From Micromonospora echinospora (lineage in GTDB: Bacteria > Actinomycetota > Actinomycetes > Mycobacteriales > Micromonosporaceae), in assembly GCF_900091495.1 (NCBI RefSeq), contig NZ_LT607413.1, positions 1,054,001 through 1,118,000 on the forward strand: a stretch of DNA of 64,000 nt, in the 5' to 3' direction. Shown here piece after piece: positions 28,733 to 37,900 of the stretch. Positions within the stretch are counted from its first letter, which is position 1. The number at the start of each line of letters is the position of its first letter. The translations under genes were made by a program, and so were the position numbers. The notes under the pieces were generated by a model. It was not told where the DNA came from. It saw only the letters and a list, made by a program, of their open reading frames with translations, and searched no databases.

Positions 28733-30475
28733 CTACTCCGAGTCGTCGTCGGACGCCCCCTCCTGGACTGCGGAGCCCAGCGGTACGCCGACCTGCTCCG
28801 CGAACGTCCAGAGCCGTTCCTTGAGGAAACGCGACCGGTCGTCCAGGAACAGCGTCCGCTTTCCGTCGCGCAGTCGGTGCCAGGCGATCACCGGGATGCC
28901 GTGGCTGTGCAGCACCTGTTCGGCGCGGGAGAGAACATGTGCGTCGGGATATCTGGCGGTGAGGAGGTCCTGCCACACATCGTCCAGTTCAGTCCTCGAC
29001 TGCCCGGCGCTGAGTTCGAGGTTGTCCAGGGCATCGAGAAGCCGCACCCCGGGTGTGGTCGGCAGGATCAGCCGGTTCGCCGGCCGTCTGTCTCCCGGAA
29101 CGACCTGCCGGTAGCTCTGTGCCCCGCCGGCCGCGAACTCCTTCACCACGTCGAAGGGCTGCCCCAGCGCGTCGAGGCGATTCCGGAACTCCCGCAGTTC
29201 CCAGATCACGTACGCCTTGGTCCGTGCGCTGTTGAGGTTGAACGACTCCGGCATGGGCTGCGCCTCGGCCTCCGGCAGCTCCAGGTCAGCGACGCCCAGC
29301 GCGTAGTCCCGCATGTTGCGCAGCGCCAGCCGGAGCAACGTCGAGGTGGCCCCGCCGAAGGCGCTGGTCCACGACGTCAGCCAGAACCATCGGCGCAGCT
29401 CGTGGAGGTGCTTCAAGCTCACCTGCGGGCAGTGGTGGAAGAACTTGGCCAGCAGGACGAGCTGGTGTGAGTAGGGCAGCAGTCGGGCCAGCGGCAGGGG
29501 CACTGCCGACCTGAGGAAACCCACCGCCGCCTCGATCGCCCGTGCGGCGGCCGGCACCGCGTCGTGCAGCCGGTTCTGCATCTGCCGCGCCACCGCCTCC
29601 CACCGGGGCGACATGACGTCGGGTTCGTCGGCCACCGCGAGCACCGAACGGAACACCGCGAGTCGGGGCAGTTCACCGAAGCCGTCTTCGGCGACGGACG
29701 AGACGATGTCGTCGATCCGGTTCGCCAGCGAGCGTTGCTCCGGCCGGTAGGTCAACGCCGACACCATTTGGTCCGGGTCCATCCTGGTGCCGCTCCGGTT
29801 CAGCCGCGCGTACACGTTCACGGCCTGGTCGATGCTGGCTCCCGGCAATTTGACCACGGTCATCTTGTAGCTCTTGATGCGCTGGGCGACCGCCTCCGCC
29901 TCGCGCGTCAGGGCGTCGATCTGCCGGCGGGGCAGGTCCATCAGTTCGAGTTCCCGGAAGTGGCCGAGGAAGTCCATCGTCCGCATCACCGCAGCGAGCG
30001 GCAACAGGTACGGCGGAGCCGATCGCACTTCGGGGCGGAGGTGCCGGTAGCGGTCCGTGTCGAACGGGTCCTCGCGCAGATCTCGGTAGATCCGCCATCT
30101 CCACTCCTGGTCCTCGTCCGCATCGAAGCGGGAACGCTCGCCCGACAGCCGGTGCAGCACACCGAACAGGGTCGACAGCCGTTGATGGCCGTCCAGGACG
30201 TAGGAGATGGTCCGGTTCGGCGGCGGAGGCGGAATCTCCAGGCCGGCGATCTCCTCCAACGATTCCACCGGCTCGTCGGGCTGCCACAGCAGGAGACTGC
30301 CGACCGGATAGCCACGCTCGATGCTGTCGAAGAGCTCGAGCATCTGCGGCGGACGCCAGACGAACGGCCGTTGGAAGGCTGGAATTCTCACCTGGCCCCG
30401 GGCCATGTCGTTCAACAGGTCGTCGATGAGGACGATCGTCGGATCGGGCCGGATGTCGGCCTGGTGGCGGAGCAT
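28733..30475 (-). CDS. DUF262 (GmrS/ParB-like) protein co-encoded with pglX
   Basis: A 580-residue protein with an N-terminal DUF262 domain: IPAFQRPFVW (31-40) and DGHQR (95-99, a variant of the usual DGQQR) define the ParB/Srx-like nucleotide-binding site. The C-terminal half lacks the H-N-H cluster of the DUF1524 nuclease that GmrD and BrxU carry, so no nuclease is visible. DUF262 proteins such as GmrSD and BrxU restrict modified phage DNA and often ride in BREX loci. The gene lies 13 bp after the TOPRIM-like gene and 34 bp before pglX, so it is very probably cotranscribed with both. Confidence 0.85.
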   Translation of the reverse strand: MLRHQADIRPDPTIVLIDDLLNDMARGQVRIPAFQRPFVWRPPQMLELFDSIERGYPVGSLLLWQPDEPVESLEEIAGLEIPPPPPNRTISYVLDGHQRLSTLFGVLHRLSGERSRFDADEDQEWRWRIYRDLREDPFDTDRYRHLRPEVRSAPPYLLPLAAVMRTMDFLGHFRELELMDLPRRQIDALTREAEAVAQRIKSYKMTVVKLPGASIDQAVNVYARLNRSGTRMDPDQMVSALTYRPEQRSLANRIDDIVSSVAEDGFGELPRLAVFRSVLAVADEPDVMSPRWEAVARQMQNRLHDAVPAAARAIEAAVGFLRSAVPLPLARLLPYSHQLVLLAKFFHHCPQVSLKHLHELRRWFWLTSWTSAFGGATSTLLRLALRNMRDYALGVADLELPEAEAQPMPESFNLNSARTKAYVIWELREFRNRLDALGQPFDVVKEFAAGGAQSYRQVVPGDRRPANRLILPTTPGVRLLDALDNLELSAGQSRTELDDVWQDLLTARYPDAHVLSRAEQVLHSHGIPVIAWHRLRDGKRTLFLDDRSRFLKERLWTFAEQVGVPLGSAVQEGASDDDSE

Positions 30476-30488
30476 GGGAGTCAGTGTC

Positions 30489-31331
30489 CTACAGAATTCG
30501 ATGGATCATCGCGAGCAGTTCCCTCAGTTCCGCCACCACGTCCGGCCCCAGCTCGGCGAAGTCGTCCTCGCTGAGGGACAGGTCGTCGGGGAACATCTGC
30601 TTCGGCATCCGGGAGCCGAACTCCTTCTTGAGGTTGTGGTAGCCCCGCTGCTGCGGGATCATCCCCCGCAGCTTGCTGATCTGCTCGTCCTTGACCGGGA
30701 AGTGCCGGTGCCAGACCCGGAACGGGACGTAGTTCTCCATCATTCGCCAGGCCAACATATGGATCTCGTCGACGCCGGCGAGCCGGGCCTTCTCGACGGT
30801 CTTCTGGCGTGGGCTCTCCTGTCCGTGCTCGCTGCGGTCACTATCGACGACCATGGCGACCCGCTTCACCAGTTTGAAGCCGTCGCACTCCCGGACCGCC
30901 AGCGCGGGCATCTGGCCGAAGCCACCCGGACCGCCCAGCCGAAGCCAGCCGTTCTCGTCCTTCAGCGCCTCGACGATCCGCTGGTCGCCCAGGGCTGCCG
31001 CGACGGCTCCGACGAAGTTTCCCTCACCGAGCACGTTCTCGACGATCAGGACGGCGGCCTTCCGCAGGTCGAGGAAGATCTCGCGTAGGTTCGCCGCCTC
31101 GACCCGGGCGACCCGTGGGGCAGGCGGCACCGGATTGGCGGCTTCCACCAGCGCCTTCTCCATGAATTCGGCGTACACCGGCGCATGCCTCTGTATGAAC
31201 CGGCCCGCCAGGAGCGCGACCGTCAGCCCCGGCCGCCAGTCGTGCTGGCCCTGAACGACCAATGCGATGAGGTGGGTGACGGTGGTCGGGTCGCCGGAAC
31301 GGAAGACTTCCGGTTCGATGTCAAGACGCAT
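30489..31331 (-). CDS. TOPRIM-like (OLD-type) putative nuclease
   Basis: A 280-residue protein with an all-helical N-terminal region (1-90) then a TOPRIM-like core: IVENVLGEGNF with candidate catalytic E98, VVDSDR with D163 and D165, and RMMENYVP (ENY at 199-201), a pattern seen after the DxD in OLD/DUF4435-type TOPRIM nucleases. It overlaps the AAA ATPase gene by 11 bp. An ABC-type ATPase coupled to a TOPRIM nuclease is the logic of OLD, Gabija and PARIS, but here the nuclease has a long N-terminal helical domain and I cannot place it in a named family. Nuclease activity is inferred. Confidence 0.6.
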   Translation of the reverse strand: MRLDIEPEVFRSGDPTTVTHLIALVVQGQHDWRPGLTVALLAGRFIQRHAPVYAEFMEKALVEAANPVPPAPRVARVEAANLREIFLDLRKAAVLIVENVLGEGNFVGAVAAALGDQRIVEALKDENGWLRLGGPGGFGQMPALAVRECDGFKLVKRVAMVVDSDRSEHGQESPRQKTVEKARLAGVDEIHMLAWRMMENYVPFRVWHRHFPVKDEQISKLRGMIPQQRGYHNLKKEFGSRMPKQMFPDDLSLSEDDFAELGPDVVAELRELLAMIHRIL

Positions 31332-32598
31332 AGCCGCCCCGCTTCAACTGGGCGGCGGCGAGCGCCCGCACCTCGTGGTAGTCCTGGGAGAAGTAGCCCT
31401 CCGGCCAGTCCTCGTCGAGGTTGCCCAACCGGTCGATGCCGACCTGCCGGACCGTGGACACTCCGTCGATCTGCTCGACGACGTACACCTTGACCATGTC
31501 CGGCGTGATGCCGTCCTTCTGCTCGGCGATCCGCCGTCGCAGCCGGAGCAGCAGCGTCTCGCTGTGCGTCTCGATCAGGAAGCGGGTGCCGGTCTTCTGT
31601 GCGGTCCGCAGGTACACGTCCGCGAGTTCCGCGTGGGCAGCCGGATGCAGGTGCATCTCCGGCTCCTCGACGATCTGGAGGGCTGCCTTCCGGCCGTACA
31701 GCCCGTCCGACGCGCACTGCACGATGATCGGCAGGACCTGCGACAGCCCTGTCCCGGCGTCGGCCAGGTTGACCCGAACCGGACTGCCCTCCCGGGTCAG
31801 CACCGTCGACCAGAGCGGGCCGGACTCAATCTCCTCGATCCGCCAGCCGGGCACGATCAGTTGGAGATGCTCGTTGACCCGGGCGAGCAACTCGCCGTTG
31901 CGGCGTGCCTGGTCGTCGGCAAGGAGTCCGGCGACGCCCTGCCCCTGCTCGCCGATCGCACCGGGGGTACCGAGCGGCAGCCGGTGCTGCCGTTCCGGCC
32001 GCTGCCGGAAGGAACTGAGGTAGCGGACCTGCCCAAGGGTGAGCTCGGGTGGCGAAATCGTGCCGAAATCTCGGATAGACATCCCTGGCCCTAGGTAGCC
32101 CTTCAGCTGCATTGGCACCAGGCCATGGAAGATCATCGGGCGTACGACGGGCTCCTGGCCCGCCAGGCTGAGCTGGTAGTCAAAGCGGTCGGAACCCGAA
32201 CTCGCGCCGGTCCAGGCGAGCGACAGGTCAAGATTCTTGTTGCGGAGGGTCAGGTCCCGGACGAAGGCGGTCCGCAGGTCGTCGAGGTTCTGGATCGTCG
32301 CTTCGAGGCTGAAACCGTCTCGCCCGTCCACCTCGACACCGATCCGGAACCTGCCGTGCGGGCTCTGCTCGAAGATCAGGTCGGCAAAGCCGTCCACCGG
32401 CTGGGGATCGAGGCTGTCCAGATCGAGCGGAGCCGAACTCGTCGTGTTGAGGCCGGTGGCGATGACCAGGGGGGCGCGGGTCAGGACACTCTTGCCGGAG
32501 TTGTTCTTGCCGAGCACTACGGTCACCGGGGCCAGCTCGATTTCCTGGCGGTCCCGGAAACAGCGGTAGTTCTCCAGCACGATCTTGCGCAGCGGCAT
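31321..32598 (-). CDS. OLD/ABC-type AAA ATPase of putative defence module
   Basis: A 425-residue ATPase of the SMC/ABC-like class: it begins with LRKIVLENYRCF, then Walker A GKNNSGKS (30-37), an ABC signature-like LADAGTGLSQVLPII, Walker B LQIVEEPEMHLHP and a switch histidine in ETHSETLLLRL. DUF3696-like features are present at the C-terminus. It is the first gene of the AAA-TOPRIM-DUF262-pglX run and overlaps the TOPRIM-like gene, so the two probably form a complex. Its start faces a 315-bp intergenic region with a perfect palindrome. The role as phage sensor or clamp loader is inferred from OLD-family relatives. Confidence 0.8.
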   Translation of the reverse strand: MPLRKIVLENYRCFRDRQEIELAPVTVVLGKNNSGKSVLTRAPLVIATGLNTTSSAPLDLDSLDPQPVDGFADLIFEQSPHGRFRIGVEVDGRDGFSLEATIQNLDDLRTAFVRDLTLRNKNLDLSLAWTGASSGSDRFDYQLSLAGQEPVVRPMIFHGLVPMQLKGYLGPGMSIRDFGTISPPELTLGQVRYLSSFRQRPERQHRLPLGTPGAIGEQGQGVAGLLADDQARRNGELLARVNEHLQLIVPGWRIEEIESGPLWSTVLTREGSPVRVNLADAGTGLSQVLPIIVQCASDGLYGRKAALQIVEEPEMHLHPAAHAELADVYLRTAQKTGTRFLIETHSETLLLRLRRRIAEQKDGITPDMVKVYVVEQIDGVSTVRQVGIDRLGNLDEDWPEGYFSQDYHEVRALAAAQLKRGGYAS

Positions 32599-32913
32599 TC
32601 GTGAAGTCGTATCACATCAGTCGGTCCCTTGTAGAGTCGCAGGACTGACCTCGGGACCAGCGCAGTGTCGGCAGTCTGACACCGGCCGCCCGTCGCAGCT
32701 CCGACGCCCGGCGGGGTCACACCGAGTGGCCTGGGGATATTCGCGGACTGTCACATGAACGCTCCGCCGTTTGTCCGCGTCCGGTCAACTTCGATAAGCC
32801 ACATGGTGAACTGTCCGGCCGGACAGGTTGATGGCGACCTGGAAGCGCTCTGGCAGGGTCGTTCCGGCGCCACCGTTGTGGGGACGGGCGCGGCAACCAT
32901 TGTGGAGATTATC
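32599..32913. promoter_or_regulatory. Divergent promoter region of the AAA/TOPRIM/DUF262/pglX operon
   Basis: A 315-bp region between the AAA ATPase gene (leftward) and the DUF4352 gene (rightward). It must hold the promoter for the pglX operon. It contains the 16-bp palindrome annotated at 32811-32826. GGAG at 32904-32907 is the ribosome-binding site of the DUF4352 gene. No other gene is credible here. Confidence 0.5.
32811..32826. promoter_or_regulatory. Perfect 16-bp palindrome, candidate operator
   Basis: CTGTCCGGCCGGACAG is fully self-complementary and lies between the two divergent start codons, 88 bp before the DUF4352 start and 213 bp before the AAA start. It could be the site of a dimeric repressor. 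Confidence 0.5.
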
Positions 32914-33684
32914 GTGAGCGTTCCGGGCCACCCCGACCAGCAGCCGCCGCACCAGGGCGACCTGCCTCCCGCATATCCGCCGGGTCAGCAGCCGCCGGCA
33001 CCGATGGCGTACCCCGGCCCTGCGGGCCAGCCGTTCCCGGTGGCCCCGGCCAGGAAGAAGCGGTGGCTGGTCCCGGCCCTGATCGGCGGCGCGGTGACGG
33101 TGCTGCTCTGCTGCGGCGGGACGATGGTCATCGCCCTCGCCAGCGACCCCGACACCACCACCGGGGCGACGGCCACCACCGCCCCACCGCCCGTCACCGA
33201 GGCAGAACCGCCGTCGGCCGCCCCGACCACAGCGGCACCGACCAAACCGAAGCCGTCGCCGACCGAGGACGGCCCGAAGACGTACAAGATCGGCCAGCCG
33301 GTGCGCGGCGGCGACTTCCAGTTCACCATCCACGGGGTGAAGTGCGGGATCGGGTCCGTCGGCGACTCGTTCCTCAACACGAAGGCGCAGGGCACGTTCT
33401 GCCGGGCCGACATCTCAGTGAAGAACGTGACGAAGAAGGCGCATCTCTTCCACGCCGACGGGACGGTCACCGCCCAGGACGGCGGCGGACGCGAGTACAG
33501 CGCCGACGGCACCGCCGGCATGTACGGCAACAAGAGCGGCGCGGGCTTCCTCGAAGAGATCAACCCCGGCAACTCGATCCGGGCGTTCGTCTTCTTCGAC
33601 GTGCCCAAGGGCACGAAGCTGACCAGCATCACCTTCGACGCCGGGCTCTTCACCCTCGCCGAGGACGCCGTCGTCACGCTCTGA
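32914..33684 (+). CDS. DUF4352-domain membrane-anchored protein
   Basis: A 256-residue protein starting at GTG 32914, six bases behind GGAG. It has a Pro/Gln-rich cytoplasmic N-terminus, one transmembrane helix (about 53-78), a Thr/Pro/Ala linker and a C-terminal DUF4352 (telokin-like, immunoglobulin-fold) domain starting at YKIGQPV. This is a frequent actinobacterial surface or lipoprotein-like fold of unknown role. It is the only plus-strand gene between pglW and pglX, breaking the BREX locus into separate transcription units. A hairpin terminator shared with the opposite gene follows. Confidence 0.85.
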   Translation: MSVPGHPDQQPPHQGDLPPAYPPGQQPPAPMAYPGPAGQPFPVAPARKKRWLVPALIGGAVTVLLCCGGTMVIALASDPDTTTGATATTAPPPVTEAEPPSAAPTTAAPTKPKPSPTEDGPKTYKIGQPVRGGDFQFTIHGVKCGIGSVGDSFLNTKAQGTFCRADISVKNVTKKAHLFHADGTVTAQDGGGREYSADGTAGMYGNKSGAGFLEEINPGNSIRAFVFFDVPKGTKLTSITFDAGLFTLAEDAVVTL

Positions 33685-33692
33685 CCCGCCGC

Positions 33693-33738
33693 GCCGGAAG
33701 CCGTCGCCGGCACCAGGGCCGGTGGGACGGCTTCCGGC
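33693..33738. terminator. Bidirectional hairpin terminator
   Basis: GCCGGAAGCCGTC (33693-33705) pairs perfectly with 33726-33738 over 13 bp. It lies between the convergent DUF4352 gene and the frameshifted P-loop gene. Confidence 0.75.
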
Positions 33739-33773
33739 TACTCAGGAGAGCAAGACGCGAGCAACCACCCGCG

Positions 33774-34833
33774 TTACCCTGCGATCCGCTGTTCGATGAG
33801 CTTGGCGACGGGTGCCCAGATGTTCCACACCTCGTGAAGCTGCCGCTGCCCCTTCAGCGCCTTGCCGCTGTACCGGTGCGCCTCCCACTCGTCCCGCAGG
33901 AAGACCATGTAGCCGTCACGACGCACCACGTTCTCCTCGACGAGCACCTGGATGGCCTTGTTGAACTCTGCGGGCAGGAACGGCTGGCGGCCCTCGAACT
34001 TCTTGATGTACACGCCCCGCTCGCCGGTATGTCCGTGGCTGCGCGTGAGGTTCATGAGCTTGTTCAGGAAGCGGATCACCTTCTGGTCCGGGTTCTCGTC
34101 CTCGACGAGCTCCGCGCGGAAAGCAACCCAGGGATAGGAGAGCTTGATCGTCGAAGGCACGCGGAATTCGAGCTCACCGTCGACCGGCAACTGGCTCGCG
34201 GCGTGAGGGAGCTGAAGCGAGCTGGTCGCCTCAATCACCACCGACGGCTCCGCCGAACCACCTGAGACCCTGCCATCGGGTCTCCGGGCGAACTCCAGCG
34301 CCGGGCCGTCGACGCGGACGTTCGCCGCACGGATGAACAGCTCGGGGCCGAGTACGGTGCCCTGAGGCTGCCCCGGCACCACGACCGTGCCGCTGCCGCG
34401 TACCGACAGCTCGGCGAGCGGACCCAGGATGTGCAACTCCCCGGCGTTCTCCGGCAGGAGTACGAAGGTGGCTGACCTCACTCCCCCGCTGCCGCCTCTG
34501 ATCAGGAAGGTCACCTCGTACTCGTCCGTCCTGACCTCGTCGACCCCGGAAACCCGGGCGCGCGCCTCGTCCAGCGAGTCGACCACGATGAGCGGCTGTT
34601 GCCCCCCCCCCCCCCCCCCCGCCCAACCGGCTCCGTACGTCGTAGGTGCCCAGATAGCCACCGAGCACGTACTCCAGGGACCGCGCGCTGACCGCTTTGT
34701 CGCGTTCCAGTCGCCACAGCGGGGCGTCCAGCCTGGTCGCCAGCTCGACCGCCAACTTACTCTTCCCCGCCGCGCCACGCGCCGACACCAGCGTTACCGG
34801 TGCCCCCGCCTGGTCGTCTTTCCCTCCGGCCAC
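33774..34833 (-). pseudogene. P-loop (STAND/NACHT-like) gene interrupted by a G19 tract; candidate phase-variable gene
   Basis: The reading frame starting at GTG 34833 carries Walker A-like SARGAAGKSK (17-26) and runs into 19 consecutive G residues (minus strand). In this assembly translation then shifts frame and ends at 34231 (200 residues). One base away, the downstream frame reads QQPLIVVDSLDEARARVSG, a Walker B-like segment, and stays open to 33774. With 18 or 21 Gs both parts join into 352 or 353 residues. The C-terminal part has repetitive beta-strand-like sequence and a helical tail. The gene follows pglW by 87 bp on the same strand. It may be phase-OFF here, a decayed remnant, or a homopolymer sequencing error. 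The NTPase looks short for a STAND protein, so an internal deletion is possible. Confidence 0.7.
34602..34620. repeat. Homopolymeric tract, 19 C (19 G on the coding strand)
   Basis: Nineteen uninterrupted C residues within the P-loop gene next to pglW. Tracts of this length change by slipped-strand mispairing. A length of 18 or 21 restores the reading frame and 19 or 20 breaks it. Confidence 0.9.
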
Positions 34834-34920
34834 TGTGTCCGGCCCTCGTCTGGTGGACCGGACATCAGTCTAGGCCTGACCAGGTCCGAAGTAGACGGTA
34901 TTGACAGCGGCGGGGCGACC

Positions 34921-37900
34921 TCAGGCGGTGACCCGGTCCAGCCAGGGGTCGGCCAGCCAGACCGACTGGCTGGCCGGGGCGGTCAACGGCAGTTGCACGC
35001 CGTCCAGCATCGCCGGTTCGGCCCGCCGGGCGGCCACCAGCAGCAACCGCGCCGCCGGGCGGGAACGGGTCGGGTCGGCCAGTTCCTGGAGCAGCCGGAG
35101 CTGGCCGTAGCGGACCAGCGGCGCGGCCTCGGTGAGCAGCACCGGGCCGTCGGCGGCGGCCACCGCCGCCGACACCGCCGGTACGACGTGGTGCTGTACC
35201 AGCTCGGTCAGGCTGCGGAAGTCGGCGTCGGTCGGGGAGCCGTTGTCGGCGGCGACGATCGCCTCCCACGGAAAGCCGAGCGCCCGTAGTTCGGTCAGGA
35301 GGGTCGCGGTGACGTCCACCTCGGTCAACGGCAGCCGGTCCAGCAGCGCCCGCCGGGCCTGGGCGAGCCGGCGCCTCGGGGCGAGCACGGCCAGGAACGC
35401 CCGCCGCTCCACCGCCGAGGTCAGCTTCGCCCCCACCTCGTCGGCGGCGTCCAGGGTCAGCAGCGGGGCGTGCGTGGTAACCAGCCGGGTGCTGGTCGGC
35501 GCGGCCGGCGCGGCCGGCGGGCCATAGTGGCGGTCCGCCGGATACCAAGTCAGCGGGATGTCGGCGGCGGCGAGCAGGTCGGTCAACGTCGGGCGGCCCG
35601 GCAGCTCCTCCGCCCGGGGGAAGCGGGTGCGGACCCGGTCGCGGATCTGGTCCGGGGTGAGCCGTTGCCCGAGCAGGATGCCCGCCGAGAGCCGTAGTGC
35701 CCGCTCGGCCGCCATCCCCACCGGGTAGAGCTGCCCCTGCGCGTTGACGTCTGCCTCGCCGTTGCTGCCCGCCGCCGCCAGTTGCAGCAGGCGCAGCTCA
35801 CCGGGGAGCGCCATGCCGGACGGAGCGGGTAGCCGGCGCAGCTCCTCGACGGCGCGTTGCCGCGTGGGCAGCGGATCCGCCGCGACCAGCTCCCGGGTCC
35901 GCCGCCCCAGACGCACCACGTAGCCGAGCAGGTCGGCGGCGGTGACGTCGGAGGACGGGTCGTCCGGTTCCCGGCCCACCAGGACCGTACTGGAGCTGCG
36001 GAGCCGCTGGATCGCCACCCGGGCGTCACCACCGGTGGTCAGTTCCGCCTCCACGGCCGCCCGGACCAGCCCGATCGCCTGGGGCAGCCGGCGCGGACCC
36101 TCGGTGTGGGAACCTCGGGCGGCGATCACCGCCTCGGCCAGTTCCTCGGCGGACATCACCCCGCCCCGGGAGTCGAGCAGCGTCACGATCTCTTCGCGCA
36201 CCGCCCGCAACGCCGGGTTCGTCGACCACGACGTCCGGGCCTGCTTGGCGAGCAGGACGGAGACCTGTGGCTGGGTCCGTCCGGTCGCGCGGGCCACCTC
36301 ACTCTGCGACGGCCAGCGCAGGAACGCACCGTCCTCGGTGGGCGCCTGCCCGAGCAGCACCGCGACGAGCCGACGGTTGCGTGACGACGGTGGCGGCAAC
36401 AGGGTGTCCGCGAGCGCTTCGACGCCGTGCGCCAGCGGCCGGTCCCCGGAGTCCCCGGTGTCGCTGTCCGGCTGCTCCCCGCCGGGCAGTAGGGCACGCA
36501 GCACCCGGGCCTGCGCGAGAATCTCCTTGCGGGTGGCGTCGGGCACGCCCTTCGCCCGGGTCAGCGCGGACGGTTCGGCGTCGAGGAGTTCCCCGACGGT
36601 GTGTACGTTGAGGCGTTCCAGCGCCGAGCGGGCACGGGCGGTCAGCTCGGCGGCGGCCAGCGGTGACGACCGGTTCAACCCGACCGCCGGTCGACCCGGG
36701 GTCGGCGCGGACTGCGGGACCTGCTGGAAGATGGCCCGCCAGGCGTCGGTCATCTCGTCGACCGTGTCGAAGCGTCGGGCGGCGTCCCGGGCCAGCGCGC
36801 GAGCGAAGAACTCCACCAGGCGGTCCGCCACCGCCGAATCGAACGCCGCCGGATCGAGGGTCACCTCGTCGCTGACCGCCGCCGGGTTGGCGTTCTCCCC
36901 CCACTTCGGCAGGGTTCCGGTGGCCATCTCGTAGAGCGTCACCGCCGCCGCGAAGCGCTCCGCCGCCGCGTCGTACCGCAACCGGGCCGGCGGCCCGAGG
37001 AACGGGTCCAGGTAGCCGACCGTGCCGGCGACGAGCTGGTCGGCCGGAGCCGACGAAAGGGAGAAGTCGAAGACGCACAGGTGTGGCTGCTTGTCCTTCG
37101 GGCGCGGCCGGGCCGCCAGGTTCGCCGGTTTCAGGTCCCGGTGCCAGATGCCCTGGCCGTCGAGGTAGGCGACGATGTCGAGCAGATCCCGGCCGTAGCG
37201 CTCCAGCAGGTCCAGCGCGAGCCGGCCGCCCCGCAGGTCCTCCGCGAGGGTGCGCGCACCGGCGCTCTCCATCAGCAGGGCCGTCCGCCCGCCGACCTGG
37301 AGCGGCTCGCCGACCAGCGCGGCCACCTGCGGATGCTTCAGCTTGGCGAGGGTACGTCCCTCGGCGACCAGCCGTTCGGAGTGCTGCTCGTCCCGGGCCA
37401 CCTTGAGCACCAGCGGCTCACCACCGGAAGGCGGTGTGACCAACAGGGCGACGGCCGTCGCCCCCGAGCCCAGCCGGGCCTTCACGGTCAGGCCGCCGTC
37501 GAGCACGTCGCCCCGGTGGGCGTGCAGCGGGTCGATCACCGGCTCCGGTTCGGGGGCGGTCAGGTCCTCCCAGACCTTCTCCAACCGGGCCCGGATCGCC
37601 GACACCCCGGCCAGCCGCTGCGCCGGGTCGCCCCGGGTCGCGTCGTAGACCGTCGTGACCAGGGCGTCCGGCATGCCGTCCACCGCCGCGTCCAGGTGCA
37701 GGCCGCTGTCACGGACCGCGGTGGCCAGCTCCTCCGGCGTGTTCGCCGGTGCCACCCCGGCGAAGATCCGGTACGCCAACGCGCCGAGAGCGAACACGTC
37801 GAGCTGGTGCCCCGGCGACGGAGCGGCGGTGCTGGCCTCCGGTGCCTGGTAACGGCGCACCTCGTCGTCGAAGAAAAGCTCCAGGTTGGCCGGGTCGCTG

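Noticed and set aside
30489..32598. PARIS (AriA/AriB) or Gabija identity for the AAA/TOPRIM pair
   Set aside because: The putative catalytic Glu is at residue 98 behind a helical region, unlike AriB where it is near the N-terminus, and Gabija has ATPase and TOPRIM in one protein plus a UvrD helicase, which is absent.
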